Assembly (NCBI RefSeq): GCF_900215245.1 | Contig: NZ_LT907842.1 | Span: forward strand, 5,580,001-5,644,000 | Direction of reading: 5' to 3' | DNA from: Pseudomonas fluorescens | GTDB taxonomy: Bacteria > Pseudomonadota > Gammaproteobacteria > Pseudomonadales > Pseudomonadaceae | Length of the DNA: 64,000 bases | Shown here: one piece after another, positions 55,649-63,438 of the stretch | Numbering within the stretch: position 1 is the first letter of the stretch | How the letters are laid out: each line of letters begins with the position of its first letter | Notes under the pieces: generated by a model | Databases searched by the model: none | What the model was told of the DNA's origin: nothing | Seen by the model: only the letters and a program-made list of their open reading frames with translations | Program-made: the position numbers and the translations under genes

Positions 55649-56334
55649 GGGTTGGCCTGCTGCTCCAGGTGCAGTTGCAACTGTGGGTCAAGTTGCAACT
55701 GCCCCGCCAGTTCGTCCAGGTAGGCGCGCTCCGCAGCCTGCTGATCATTGACCAGCATCACGCTGGCCAGGTAGATCTCCGACGCCAGCGCCGGGTCGTG
55801 GGCATACTCGGCAAAATCGGCTGCACTCAGGGGTTTGGCGACTTCGGCGTCGAGCCACTGTTGCAACTGCGGGTCGTCGGTATGGCGGCCGATCTCGGCG
55901 GAAATCATCTGTTGTTCCTGATCGTCGATCTCGCCGTCCGCCTTGGCGGCAGCGATCAGCGCACGTAACAGCGCATGGCTGTGGGCCTCGGCTTCCGGGC
56001 CTTGCAGTTGGTCGACCGTCTGGAAGGCTTGCTGCGGAGCGCTTGCCTGTTGGCGCTGCCACGCCTGGTATGCCTGAAAAGCCGCCATTCCCAACGATGC
56101 CAGCGCTGCATAGTTCATCCCGCCGCCACGCGCTTGCGTCGTGCCGCTGGCGGGGGCACCGCCCAACAAACCGCCAAGCCCGCCGAGCAAGCCCCCCAGA
56201 CCACCGCTGGCCGGGGCATTGCCGGTGTTGTTACCTTTCAATAAACCACCCAGCAGACCGCCCAGGCCGCCTGAGGAGGTGCCGCCTGACTGCCCGGCGC
56301 GGAGCAGTTGTTCGAGTAGATCGCTGGTGTTCAT
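55645..56334 (-). CDS. TerB-like/DUF533 protein with Gly-Leu-rich N-terminus
   Basis: A 229-residue protein. The N-terminal 70 residues are repeats such as GGLGGLLGGLLKG and GGLGGLLGGLGG, followed by a hydrophobic segment MNYAALASLGMAAFQAY. The C-terminal TerB-like part (LLRALIAAAKADGEIDDQEQ, then DPALASEIYLASVML) is the DUF533/YebE type. YebE-like proteins are inner-membrane stress proteins. ATG at 56334 follows GGGAGAG. It overlaps the barrel-like gene by 4 bp, tail to tail. Confidence 0.85.
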   Translation of the reverse strand: MNTSDLLEQLLRAGQSGGTSSGGLGGLLGGLLKGNNTGNAPASGGLGGLLGGLGGLLGGAPASGTTQARGGGMNYAALASLGMAAFQAYQAWQRQQASAPQQAFQTVDQLQGPEAEAHSHALLRALIAAAKADGEIDDQEQQMISAEIGRHTDDPQLQQWLDAEVAKPLSAADFAEYAHDPALASEIYLASVMLVNDQQAAERAYLDELAGQLQLDPQLQLHLEQQANP

Positions 56335-56456
56335 CGTGTTGCTCTCCCGGAGCATAGTAGTAGCGTTCATCAACCATAGACCGCTCCCGCAGGAACACCA
56401 TGACCGCCCGGCGGGCACGCTTTATCATGGCGTGATCCCGCCAAGAGAGCACACAC

Positions 56457-56984
56457 GTGAACCGCACCGAGCACATTGCGTTGATGGCCACCTACAACCA
56501 GTGGATGAACCGCAAGCTGTATGACGCCGCGAGCACACTGACCGACGCGCAGTTGGCGGTGGACCGGCACGCATTTTTCGGTTCGATCCTGGGCACGCTG
56601 AATCACCTCGCATTAGGCGATACGGTATGGCTCAAGCGGTTTGCCCAGCACCCGGCAGGCTTTGCGGCGTTGGCGCCGCTCAGTAGCGTGGCCATGCCTG
56701 GGGATTTGAAGCAGGTCGCCTTCGGCACGTTGGGCGAACTGTCGGACCGTCGCGCCTGGCTGGACCAACTGATCATTGATTGGGCACACAGCCTTCGCGA
56801 GCCTGAGCTGGATCATCGCCTGCACTACCACAACATGCGCGGTATGCCGGCGGACAAACCGTTCTTCAGCTTGCTCGTGCATTTTTTCAATCACCAGACG
56901 CACCACCGGGGCCAGGCAACAACGCTGCTGACCCAGGCGGGTGTGGATGTTGGTGATACGGACCTGCTGGCACTGATTGACTGA
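56457..56984 (+). CDS. DinB-family protein (GTG start)
   Basis: A 175-residue four-helix-bundle protein. The metal-binding His are in TLNHLALGD and FFNHQTHHRGQ, which define the DinB/YfiT fold used for thiol-dependent reactions such as bacillithiol transfer; pseudomonads have glutathione, so the thiol partner is unclear. It starts with GTG after CAAGAGAGC. Stands alone, convergent with the GFA gene 2 bp away. Confidence 0.87.
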   Translation: MNRTEHIALMATYNQWMNRKLYDAASTLTDAQLAVDRHAFFGSILGTLNHLALGDTVWLKRFAQHPAGFAALAPLSSVAMPGDLKQVAFGTLGELSDRRAWLDQLIIDWAHSLREPELDHRLHYHNMRGMPADKPFFSLLVHFFNHQTHHRGQATTLLTQAGVDVGDTDLLALID

Positions 56985-56986
56985 TT

Positions 56987-57448
56987 TCAGCCGGCGCTGA
57001 ACGCGGCGTAGGCCTGCATCAAGCGTGGAAAGTCTTGCGGCTCGGGCAACTGCGCAAAGCTTTCAACGGCTGGCGTGGCCGCCCAAGGCAGTTTTTCACA
57101 GGTCCAGGTTTCCATAAACGGCACATAGTCGCGGGCGTTATCCAGTAAGGTCGCCCGCACGTTGACGAACTCGTCGATGCCATGCGGGCGTGTAAACAGC
57201 CAACTCATGCAATGCGGGCAGCAATAGTGACGGTCTACACCGTGCAGGCCGCCGATAACCGGGCAGCCCTGGGTGACGGTAAAGCCGGCCGCCGGAATCA
57301 GGGCGCTGAGGGAGAACGCGCTGGAGGTCATTTTCTGGCAACCGCTGCAATGGCACGCCATGGTGATCACGGGTGGCAGGCTGACGCTGAAACGCACCCG
57401 GTTACAGCGGCAACTGCCTTCCAGCGGCAGGTTTTCGACGCTCATCAT
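56987..57448 (-). CDS. GFA (glutathione-dependent formaldehyde-activating) family protein
   Basis: A 153-residue zinc protein. Zinc-binding cysteines lie in [22 protein letters not shown] and YCCPHCMSW. The GFA family may bind glutathione or zinc, and its enzymatic role is unclear. It is convergent with the DinB gene, with the usual GAATGA-type ribosome site before the ATG. Confidence 0.87.
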   Translation of the reverse strand: MMSVENLPLEGSCRCNRVRFSVSLPPVITMACHCSGCQKMTSSAFSLSALIPAAGFTVTQGCPVIGGLHGVDRHYCCPHCMSWLFTRPHGIDEFVNVRATLLDNARDYVPFMETWTCEKLPWAATPAVESFAQLPEPQDFPRLMQAYAAFSAG

Positions 57449-57629
57449 TCATTCCTTTTTTATGTTTTTTGGCCTGACAGGGTAACGTGAACACGCGTAA
57501 GGGCAAAACCGAACGCTGCGTCGTACGTGGGGTCGTAACTATACGGCGCCGGGGTTCATTGCCCGGCCCCGCTTGCGCGTAGCCGCTGCTTTTGGGATGC
57601 GCGCTCCCCCATAAGAAGGAGACGCTTAC

Positions 57630-57911
57630 ATGGTCACTCACTTCAAGGTCGCCGGGCATCTAGCCTGCGGCCACCACGGCACCGACCTCCCTTCCAGCAC
57701 CGAGCTGAACCGAGTCAAATGCCGCACCTGCCGTAATACCGACGCCTACAAAGAAGCCCGTCGTACCCAGCGCAACGCCGCCCGCCGCACCGCGCGCAAA
57801 GCCAAGACCTCTACGGCCATTGACTGGCGCAGTGCCTGGACGCAACGCCTGACCGACCTGCCCGGGTTGCAGCGTCTGCCACGCGGGTTCAGCGGGCAGC
57901 CATTTGTTTGA
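57630..57911 (+). CDS. Small basic Cys/His protein, 93 aa
   Basis: A 93-residue basic protein with HLACGHHG near the start and KCRTCRN at about 30-36, so four Cys/His could bind zinc. The middle is strongly basic (RRTQRNAARRTARKAK), suggesting nucleic-acid binding. A strong AAGGAG ribosome site precedes the ATG. No family is recognised. Confidence 0.7.
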   Translation: MVTHFKVAGHLACGHHGTDLPSSTELNRVKCRTCRNTDAYKEARRTQRNAARRTARKAKTSTAIDWRSAWTQRLTDLPGLQRLPRGFSGQPFV

Positions 57912-57920
57912 TTGCTCGAC

Positions 57921-58286
57921 TTATTCAGGTGTTGAAAAGATGTTCAACAGGTTCCCCTCAGGATCCTGAAGCAGCGCGGACGTATTGCCCCATGGCATGT
58001 TCGTCATAGGCATCACCACTGCCGCGCTGCCGACCTGAAGCACCAGCGCCGCCACATCAGCCACGTGAAACTCCAGGATCGCCGAACGATTGCTGCCGGC
58101 GACGGCCAGCCCGTTGTTATGCAGGCGGATCAAGCGTTCGTCGCTTATCGCCAGGACAACACCCTCGAAGTGAAACTCAGCGAACCCCGGTGCAAGGTGC
58201 CGGGCCTCGATGCTTGAGAGTTTTTGATAGAACTGGACGAGGGCGTCAAACTGCGCGGTAACCAGACGTACAGATGCAAATTTCAT
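57921..58286 (-). CDS. VOC-superfamily protein (glyoxalase/dioxygenase fold)
   Basis: A 121-residue single-domain VOC protein (FASVRLVTAQFDALVQFYQKL, then LEFHVADVAALVLQV, ending LQDPEGNLLNIFST). The usual His/Glu metal positions are only partly conserved, so it may bind ligand without metal catalysis. ATG at 58286 starts the fold. A 24-bp palindrome lies 14 bp upstream of the start. Confidence 0.85.
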   Translation of the reverse strand: MKFASVRLVTAQFDALVQFYQKLSSIEARHLAPGFAEFHFEGVVLAISDERLIRLHNNGLAVAGSNRSAILEFHVADVAALVLQVGSAAVVMPMTNMPWGNTSALLQDPEGNLLNIFSTPE

Positions 58287-58299
58287 GGCCGGACCTGTG

Positions 58300-58323
58300 T
58301 TTAAAGTGAGCACTCACTCTAAA
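58300..58323. promoter_or_regulatory. TetR-type palindrome upstream of the VOC gene
   Basis: TTTAAAGTGAG and CTCACTCTAAA form an 11-bp inverted repeat with one mismatch around CA. AGTGAG/CTCACT words are typical of TetR-family operators. No TetR gene is nearby. Confidence 0.6.
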
Positions 58324-58461
58324 TGAGCCGCCTACCGGTTTTTGACAGGAGTGTTTCGCGAGGTGGGAAAACCTCGCCATAGCGCCGGGCTCCCTGTGTA
58401 GATCACTGATCTGACAAGCTTTTTCAGCTTTGCATGAGTGCAACAAACGCAGCTTTCAACC

Positions 58462-58490
58462 TTGCATCCAAACGCTTGGGTCTATATATT
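58462..58490 (+). promoter_or_regulatory. Promoter of tRNA-Leu
   Basis: TTGCAT, 17 bp, TATATT, 25 bp before the mature tRNA start. Confidence 0.7.
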
Positions 58491-58515
58491 CCCAACCCTG
58501 CTGCACCGCGCTACC

Positions 58516-58602
58516 GCCCGAATGGCGAAACTGGTAGACGCATGGGACTTAAAATCCCCCGCTCGTAAGGGCGTCCCGGTTCGATTCCGGGTTCGGGCAC
58601 CA
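58516..58602 (+). tRNA. tRNA-Leu (anticodon TAA)
   Basis: An 87-nt tRNA with 7-bp acceptor arms GCCCGAA/TTCGGGC, the anticodon loop CTTAAAA (anticodon TAA, reading UUA), a long variable arm as in class II tRNAs, the T loop GGTTCGATTCC and an encoded ACCA end. Confidence 0.96.
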
Positions 58603-58610
58603 TAGATATC

Positions 58611-58651
58611 AAGGGCTTGCATGATGAACTTCATGCAGGCCCTTATCTTTT
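58611..58651 (+). terminator. Terminator after tRNA-Leu
   Basis: AAGGGCTTGCATGA pairs with TCATGCAGGCCCTT, followed by ATCTTTT. Confidence 0.85.
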
Positions 58652-58939
58652 CCGCTGCGCAAATCCACCCTCGCTTCGTAGCGCTTCCTCGGCGTCCTGC
58701 CGACTGAACACCCATTCCTCGCGGCGCTGGAATGATCCTGAATGACAGGCCACGGTCGCGCTTACTGGTCCAGCGCTGGCAATCATCTCGCGGCGCATGC
58801 CCATTGATTTGCGTGGGCGCGCTGGCGGCCGGCAAATACCCTCCTTGATACGTTCTTTTCAAAATTCTTACAAAATCTGTAACGCACCGCGTTGAGCTAA
58901 CTCTAGGTCTACAACACTGACTGACCTTTAGGAAATCCC
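58652..58939. other. Gap between tRNA-Leu and the DUF417 gene
   Basis: About 290 bp with no supported gene. A minus-strand frame crossing it and the tRNA is antisense noise. AT-rich sequence near 58855-58880 may carry the promoter of the DUF417 gene. Confidence 0.5.
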
Positions 58940-59416
58940 ATGCTCTCAACACGCTATTCCCGTTTTCTTCGCCAGTCGTTTGAAGTCGAATTCATGCGCT
59001 GGGTGCTGGTCTTGATATTTCTAATGTTTGGCTACACAAAATGGTTTGATTACGAAGCCCAGGCATTGGTCCCACTGATCAGTAACAGCCCCCTCCTCGC
59101 CTGGATGTACGGCGTGTTTGGCACTCAGGGTGCAAGTTATGCGCTAGGCGCAGCTGAATGGACTATCGGTCTGGGCCTGGCTGTCGGTGCGTGGTCGCCA
59201 AGGATCGCGCTGATTGCCGCCGCCGCGTCCGCGCTGACCTATCTGACAACCGCCAGCCTGCTGCTGACCACGCCGGGCGGCTGGGAGGCGTCGGCGGGTG
59301 GTTTTCCAGCCATGGGCGGCGCCAGCTCTTTTCTGATCAAGGACCTGGTGTTGCTGGCCGGTTCGTTGGTGCTGCTCAAGAACGCGGCGCAACAACTGAA
59401 AGCCTGCACCCAATAG
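58940..59416 (+). CDS. DUF417 (YkgB/RclC-like) membrane protein
   Basis: A 158-residue, four-helix protein (LVLIFLMFGYTKWFDYEAQA, IGLGLAVGAWS, SALTYLTTASLLLTT, FLIKDLVLLAGSLVLL). The segment TKWFDYEA..LVPLISNSPLL and PAMGGASSFLIKD match YkgB, the reactive-chlorine-resistance membrane protein RclC. Its role in chlorine resistance here is by homology only. A weak GGAA precedes the ATG. Confidence 0.87.
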   Translation: MLSTRYSRFLRQSFEVEFMRWVLVLIFLMFGYTKWFDYEAQALVPLISNSPLLAWMYGVFGTQGASYALGAAEWTIGLGLAVGAWSPRIALIAAAASALTYLTTASLLLTTPGGWEASAGGFPAMGGASSFLIKDLVLLAGSLVLLKNAAQQLKACTQ

Positions 59417-59501
59417 CCTGACGCCACACAGGCCGTCGTGAATGAATTGAGACCGCGCCTGGCCACGATTGTCTAAGCTCACAGCGACTGAGGGCTAAGC
59501 C

Positions 59502-60188
59502 ATGTGCGGAAGACTTTCACAGTATCGGGGCATTCATGACTTCGTTGCCGCGCTCAGCATGCCCAATGCGCTAGCGAACAACGCCGGTGACCAACCGATC
59601 GAGCGTTACAACGTGGCCCCGACCAACCAGGTAGCCCTGCTGCACGTCCAGGGCGAACGGCTGTTGGCCGATCCGGTGCGGTGGGGATGGCGGCCACATT
59701 GGGCAAGGGATCGCGTCACGCCAATCAATGCACGCGTCGAAAAAGTTGCCCACAGCGCGTTTTTCCGGGCGATCTGGCCGCACCGGGCAATCACGCCGAT
59801 CGACAATTGGTTCGAGTGGGTCGATGAAGGTGGGCCGAAGAAACAGCCATACCTGATCCGCAGGCGCGACGGTGCGCCGGTCCTGTGTGCGTCCATTGGC
59901 CAACTGCCGGATGCCGATGAAGGTCCGGGCGAACATGACGGCTTTGTGATTATCACCGCCGACAGCGCTGGCGGGATGGTCGACATTCACGACCGCCGGC
60001 CGGTGGTGCTCACGCCGGAACTCGCGCGCGAATGGCTGGACCCGGCCACGTCAAAGGCGCGCGCCGAGCAGATGGCGTTGCACCAGGGTGAGCCCTCCAC
60101 GGCTTTCGAGTGGTTCAAGGTTGACCCCGCCGTGGGCAACGTGCGCAAACAAGGGCCGGAACTGATCCGGCCAATCAGCCGGCGATAG
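59502..60188 (+). CDS. SRAP-family abasic-site processing protein (YedK/HMCES-like)
   Basis: A 228-residue protein. Cys2 immediately after Met is the residue that links covalently to abasic DNA sites. Asn76 (INARVEK), Glu105 (WFEW) and His164 (DIHDRRPV) complete the active site of YedK/HMCES. It shields abasic sites in single-stranded DNA. Often found in SOS regulons, but no clear LexA box is visible upstream. Confidence 0.93.
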   Translation: MCGRLSQYRGIHDFVAALSMPNALANNAGDQPIERYNVAPTNQVALLHVQGERLLADPVRWGWRPHWARDRVTPINARVEKVAHSAFFRAIWPHRAITPIDNWFEWVDEGGPKKQPYLIRRRDGAPVLCASIGQLPDADEGPGEHDGFVIITADSAGGMVDIHDRRPVVLTPELAREWLDPATSKARAEQMALHQGEPSTAFEWFKVDPAVGNVRKQGPELIRPISRR

Positions 60189-60227
60189 CCTGAAGCACGC
60201 CTGGCAAGTCTGATCGGTCTTAGACCA

Positions 60228-60536
60228 TTAACCGCAGGCGTCTACGTGCAAGCCAATGCCCGTCTGTTTGGCCATCATGGTCAACATCAATTCCGCCGCC
60301 GCCGGGTCTCCCTGATGCAGTTTATGGAATAACGCTTCCATCAGGGCAACCGTCAGAAAGTCCGCATTGGCCGGCGAATGCTCAACAAAAACCAGTCCTT
60401 GGGAAGCAAATTCACTGTTTGCGCTCGCCTCTACGCCGGCAATCAAGTCCATCGTCTGCTCAACCAACTCGTCGACACAGGACGCCAGCTTATCCGCCAG
60501 ATAAATAGACTCACTTTCAGTAAATTGCTGCTCCAT
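60228..60536 (-). CDS. Conserved hypothetical protein, 102 aa
   Basis: A short acidic, helical protein (SIYLADKLASCVDELVEQTMDLI, then LTVALMEALFHKL, AAELMLTMMAKQTGI). No signal or motif. It is 11 bp downstream of a secreted 115-aa protein gene on the same strand, so the two are probably co-transcribed. Family not recognised. Confidence 0.65.
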   Translation of the reverse strand: MEQQFTESESIYLADKLASCVDELVEQTMDLIAGVEASANSEFASQGLVFVEHSPANADFLTVALMEALFHKLHQGDPAAAELMLTMMAKQTGIGLHVDACG

Positions 60537-60547
60537 CGTTAAGCCTC

Positions 60548-60895
60548 CTATTCACACCCAAGAGCCTGCGCGTTGCCCAGCCAAATGGCCGCGCCTCGAA
60601 CCCTGCGGCACGCATCCTGATCGCGAGCCCGCATGTTGTCGATAGTGGGGTTTCCGGTTTTTTCGAACTCGCGCCTGACGGGCGTACCAGGGTGGTTGAG
60701 CGCCTCCAGCCCCTCGCTAGGTAATTCACGGGGTACAGGCTTCGCCTCGGGAGGCGCTGCCGGTTTAGGCAGCTCATTGATGGCCGCACCAAATCGCTGG
60801 AGTAACGGGCCCTCCGGCAATTCATCGGCGGCAACCGTGGTCGACATGAGCAACGTCAACAACGCCGTGCTGTATCCCTTAAACACTTTCAACAC
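60548..60895 (-). CDS. Small exported protein, 115 aa
   Basis: A signal peptide (STALLTLLMSTTVAA, cleavage near residue 23) precedes a proline-rich stretch (LPKPAAPPEAKPVPRELP) and a C-terminal part with two cysteines (DQDACRRVRG and ALGCE) that probably pair. No family recognised. It heads a two-gene unit with the 102-aa gene. Confidence 0.7.
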   Translation of the reverse strand: MLKVFKGYSTALLTLLMSTTVAADELPEGPLLQRFGAAINELPKPAAPPEAKPVPRELPSEGLEALNHPGTPVRREFEKTGNPTIDNMRARDQDACRRVRGAAIWLGNAQALGCE

Positions 60896-61497
60896 TTGAC
60901 CCTTTGAGCGAACTGACTGAGTAGCCCGAGCTCAGCCTTCGCTGCACCCGAACAAGCAAACACTGCCCGCCCGACGGCCTGACGCCGGGTGATCGTTCGT
61001 GCGTCATGGCCGGGCGGGTAGCCGATTCTGAGCGAAACCGTTCGGCTGTGCACTTATTGAACTGTTATTGAACTGTAAATCCGCACGTCAACGGCAGCCG
61101 CTGTCGCGGCAAGCACCGTTATCGGCGTGCCACCGGCGAGCAATCACCGCGATCGGTTATGGCGGGCAGCACACGATTCAAGTTCGATATAAAACTCACC
61201 GCACCCACCTTATAAAGTCCCATAAAGCGGCGCTCGCTCATGCGCGCGCTACAACAGTTTGGCAGTTTTCAACCTGCAGTTGGGCCGGCGTCTTAATTAC
61301 GCGAAACATTAGCATTAACATCTGTAACCGCAGCCGTACTATATCGAGCTTAGATAGCTCTATTTAACGCTTCCAGCGGCTTGCTTTAATAGCGCTATAA
61401 ACCTTACCCTCGCGCCCCAATAAAGTCTAACTACTACCGTGCAAGCGGTGTTTTCGCACGGCGAGACGAGTCTCCATTTCAACTAGAGAAACAACAC
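60896..61497. other. 602-bp intergenic region upstream of the CDF transporter
   Basis: The longest gap in the window. It holds a GC-rich hairpin at 60966-61018 (CCCGCCCG/CGGGCGGG, with an inner GGC-GCC pair), an AT-rich block at about 61300-61400, and a hairpin CCGTGC/GCACGG at about 61437-61463 just upstream of the gene. The latter lies in the leader of the CDF gene and could be regulatory. No protein frame or known RNA is convincing. Confidence 0.5.
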
Positions 61498-62430
61498 ATG
61501 AACCATGAACAGTTCTCTGACGAACCTGAAGACGAAGGTTATAGTCAGCTCGAGCGTGCAGCGGCCGCCTCCCGGTGCACCTGGGTCAGCGTCATCGTCA
61601 ATACCGTGCTCTCGCTCACCCAGATTGCAGTAGGCGTACTGTCAAAATCCCAGGGGCTTGTAGCCGATGGGATTCATTCACTCTCCGACTTGATCGCTGA
61701 TTTTGTGGTGCTGTTCGCCAGCCATAAAGGTAAAGAGGATGCCGACGACGGTCACCCGTATGGGCACCTGCGTTTCGAGACCGCAGCCTCCATGGTGTTG
61801 GGCCTGTTACTGTTGATCGTGGGCATCGGCATGATCGTCTCCGCAGTGTTCAAGCTGCAAACCCCTGAGTCGATTCCTACGGTGCACGTTGCGGCCTTAT
61901 GGGTGGCTGTTGCTGCGCTGGCGGCCAAGGAGCTGTTGTTTCGCTTCATGCTCAGGGTCGCCAAAAAAGTGAAGTCCAGCTTGCTGGTTGCCAATGCCTG
62001 GCACGCCAGGTCCGACGCCGCGTCCTCCTTGGTTGTCGGTGTTGGCATCGTGGGTAACCTGGCGGGTTACCCGATCCTTGACCCCATTGCTGCGCTTGTC
62101 GTCGGAGGCATGATCGCCAAGATGGGTGGGCACTTTACCTGGGACTCATTGCACGACCTGATGGACCGGTCTGCCGACGAGCAGGAAGTAGCAACTATTC
62201 GCGCGACGCTGCACAACACACCCGGCATTAAAGGTGTCCATGATCTACGCACGCGAAAAATGGGGGATATGATCATTGTCGACGCGCATATCGAAGTGGA
62301 CGCCTCAATCAGCGTTGAAGAAGGGCATGCGATTGCAGTGTGTGCCAGAGAACACGTGATGCGTATCCCTCGCGTTTTGAACCTGATGACGCACGTGGAC
62401 CCGTGGCGGCGTCCAGATCTTGATCATTAA
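61498..62430 (+). CDS. Cation diffusion facilitator family transporter
   Basis: A 310-residue, six-helix metal exporter. The metal-site residues are HxxxD in DGIHSLSD (TM2) and HxxxD in WHARSDAASS (TM5), with a C-terminal cytoplasmic domain (TLHNTPGIKGVHDLRTRKMGD, residues 240-305) that binds metal and dimerises. HD-HD sites are usually zinc-type, though Mn or Fe is possible. ATG preceded by AGAGAAAC. It stands alone after a long leader. Confidence 0.92.
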   Translation: MNHEQFSDEPEDEGYSQLERAAAASRCTWVSVIVNTVLSLTQIAVGVLSKSQGLVADGIHSLSDLIADFVVLFASHKGKEDADDGHPYGHLRFETAASMVLGLLLLIVGIGMIVSAVFKLQTPESIPTVHVAALWVAVAALAAKELLFRFMLRVAKKVKSSLLVANAWHARSDAASSLVVGVGIVGNLAGYPILDPIAALVVGGMIAKMGGHFTWDSLHDLMDRSADEQEVATIRATLHNTPGIKGVHDLRTRKMGDMIIVDAHIEVDASISVEEGHAIAVCAREHVMRIPRVLNLMTHVDPWRRPDLDH

Positions 62431-62663
62431 CCGGGCAAACCGATTGCCGCATAGATTATCAACAGTAGCGGCGGGTAACCCTTCACACTTTTATCACAAC
62501 GTTTTCACACTTCATTAAGACGCGTTAAGTTGCCCAACCAAACTTAAGCCCGGGAACCGATCTCAATTATTTTTATTCATGCGTCCGTCGATCAAAACAC
62601 CTAAACATTAAAAAACCTCGCCGATAGTATGAACTCACACTGCAACTTCTTAAGGGGATCAAC
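62431..62663. other. AT-rich gap before a 61-aa ORF
   Basis: About 230 bp of AT-richer sequence after the CDF gene. No terminator of classical type is seen; it should contain the promoter for the small ORF at 62664. Confidence 0.4.
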
Positions 62664-62849
62664 ATGACATCGGCCATCACGGGTACGACCCACCTCACAC
62701 CCGGCCAACCGGCAGCCATCAAGCCTCAAGTTCGCCCAGCCGTGCAGGCAGACAGCGACGGCGATCATGACGGCAGCACGCCAGGTGAAGTCGAACAACC
62801 CAAAGCGACCTCGGGATCGATAGGTACGCAAGTCAACACGACGGCCTGA
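62664..62849 (+). CDS. Small acidic protein, 61 aa
   Basis: A 61-residue Thr/Pro/Gly-rich protein (TSAITGTTHLTPGQPAA) with an Asp-rich segment (DSDGDHDGSTPGE) that could loosely hold divalent cations. A strong ribosome site (AAGGGGA 6 bp upstream) favours a real gene. It follows the CDF gene but with a 233-bp gap. No family recognised. Confidence 0.6.
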   Translation: MTSAITGTTHLTPGQPAAIKPQVRPAVQADSDGDHDGSTPGEVEQPKATSGSIGTQVNTTA

Positions 62850-63187
62850 CCGTCAGCAGAAATGGACGCGGGGACTAATCCCCCTGCGCCTTTGAAGAAT
62901 TTGCATCAGGGCCTGCCGCGGTAGAGAACGTATCGCCACGCAGCGCCGCAGCCGGTGCACTGAAAGCAGCTCTCGCCTGCTCACGCTGAGAAAGCCTGTC
63001 ATTTTCAGGAACGTGAATGACCGTCTTCATCCCCGTATGCTAGCTGGCTAACGCCATCCAAGCGGCGCCCTGCAGAACCCGCGAACGTCAGACAACCGAA
63101 GCGAAATACCCAGCATAAAACCCTGAGTTTACTGGCCTTAACCTGAAATAAAGCTATACCTAAATTGCACTCAATCAGGGGAACATC
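62850..63187. other. Intergenic region, 338 bp
   Basis: No gene, RNA or clear repeat is visible. It must contain the promoter of the 68-aa ORF. Confidence 0.4.
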
Positions 63188-63394
63188 ATGCTGTGCCTTA
63201 GGTTACTTTTCTTCACTAGCCCGAAATTCCGCTCCTTTGTCAGAATTGATCAAAACGGCGTCTGCTCAGGGCTCATTCGATGCCAACAATCGCCTGGCGA
63301 ATCATGGGTGGAAGTCGATGAATTCTGCTTGAGTTGGCTCGGCAAACCGCTACCGGGCCACGCCTGTCAAACAAAGCGCGCTGCATGGGTCTGA
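63188..63394 (+). CDS. Small conserved Pseudomonas protein, 68 aa
   Basis: A 68-residue protein beginning MLCLRLLFFTSPKFRSFVR. The SFVRIDQNGVC..C and WVEVDEFCLSWLGKPLP segments look like a short Pseudomonas-specific family I have seen among hypothetical proteins. AGGGGAAC precedes the ATG. Four cysteines could bind metal. Function unknown. Confidence 0.68.
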   Translation: MLCLRLLFFTSPKFRSFVRIDQNGVCSGLIRCQQSPGESWVEVDEFCLSWLGKPLPGHACQTKRAAWV

Positions 63395-63438
63395 TGAAGA
63401 CCGACGTCGCGTGACGTTCAACGTAAGGTCTAGATGCA

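Noticed and set aside
58482..58952. 156-aa minus-strand ORF across tRNA-Leu
   Set aside because: Much of it is the antisense translation of the tRNA gene, a well-known annotation artefact.
61068..61367. 99-codon frame in the gap before the CDF gene
   Set aside because: Begins at a TTG without a ribosome site and has unnatural composition (many Arg, His and Ser).
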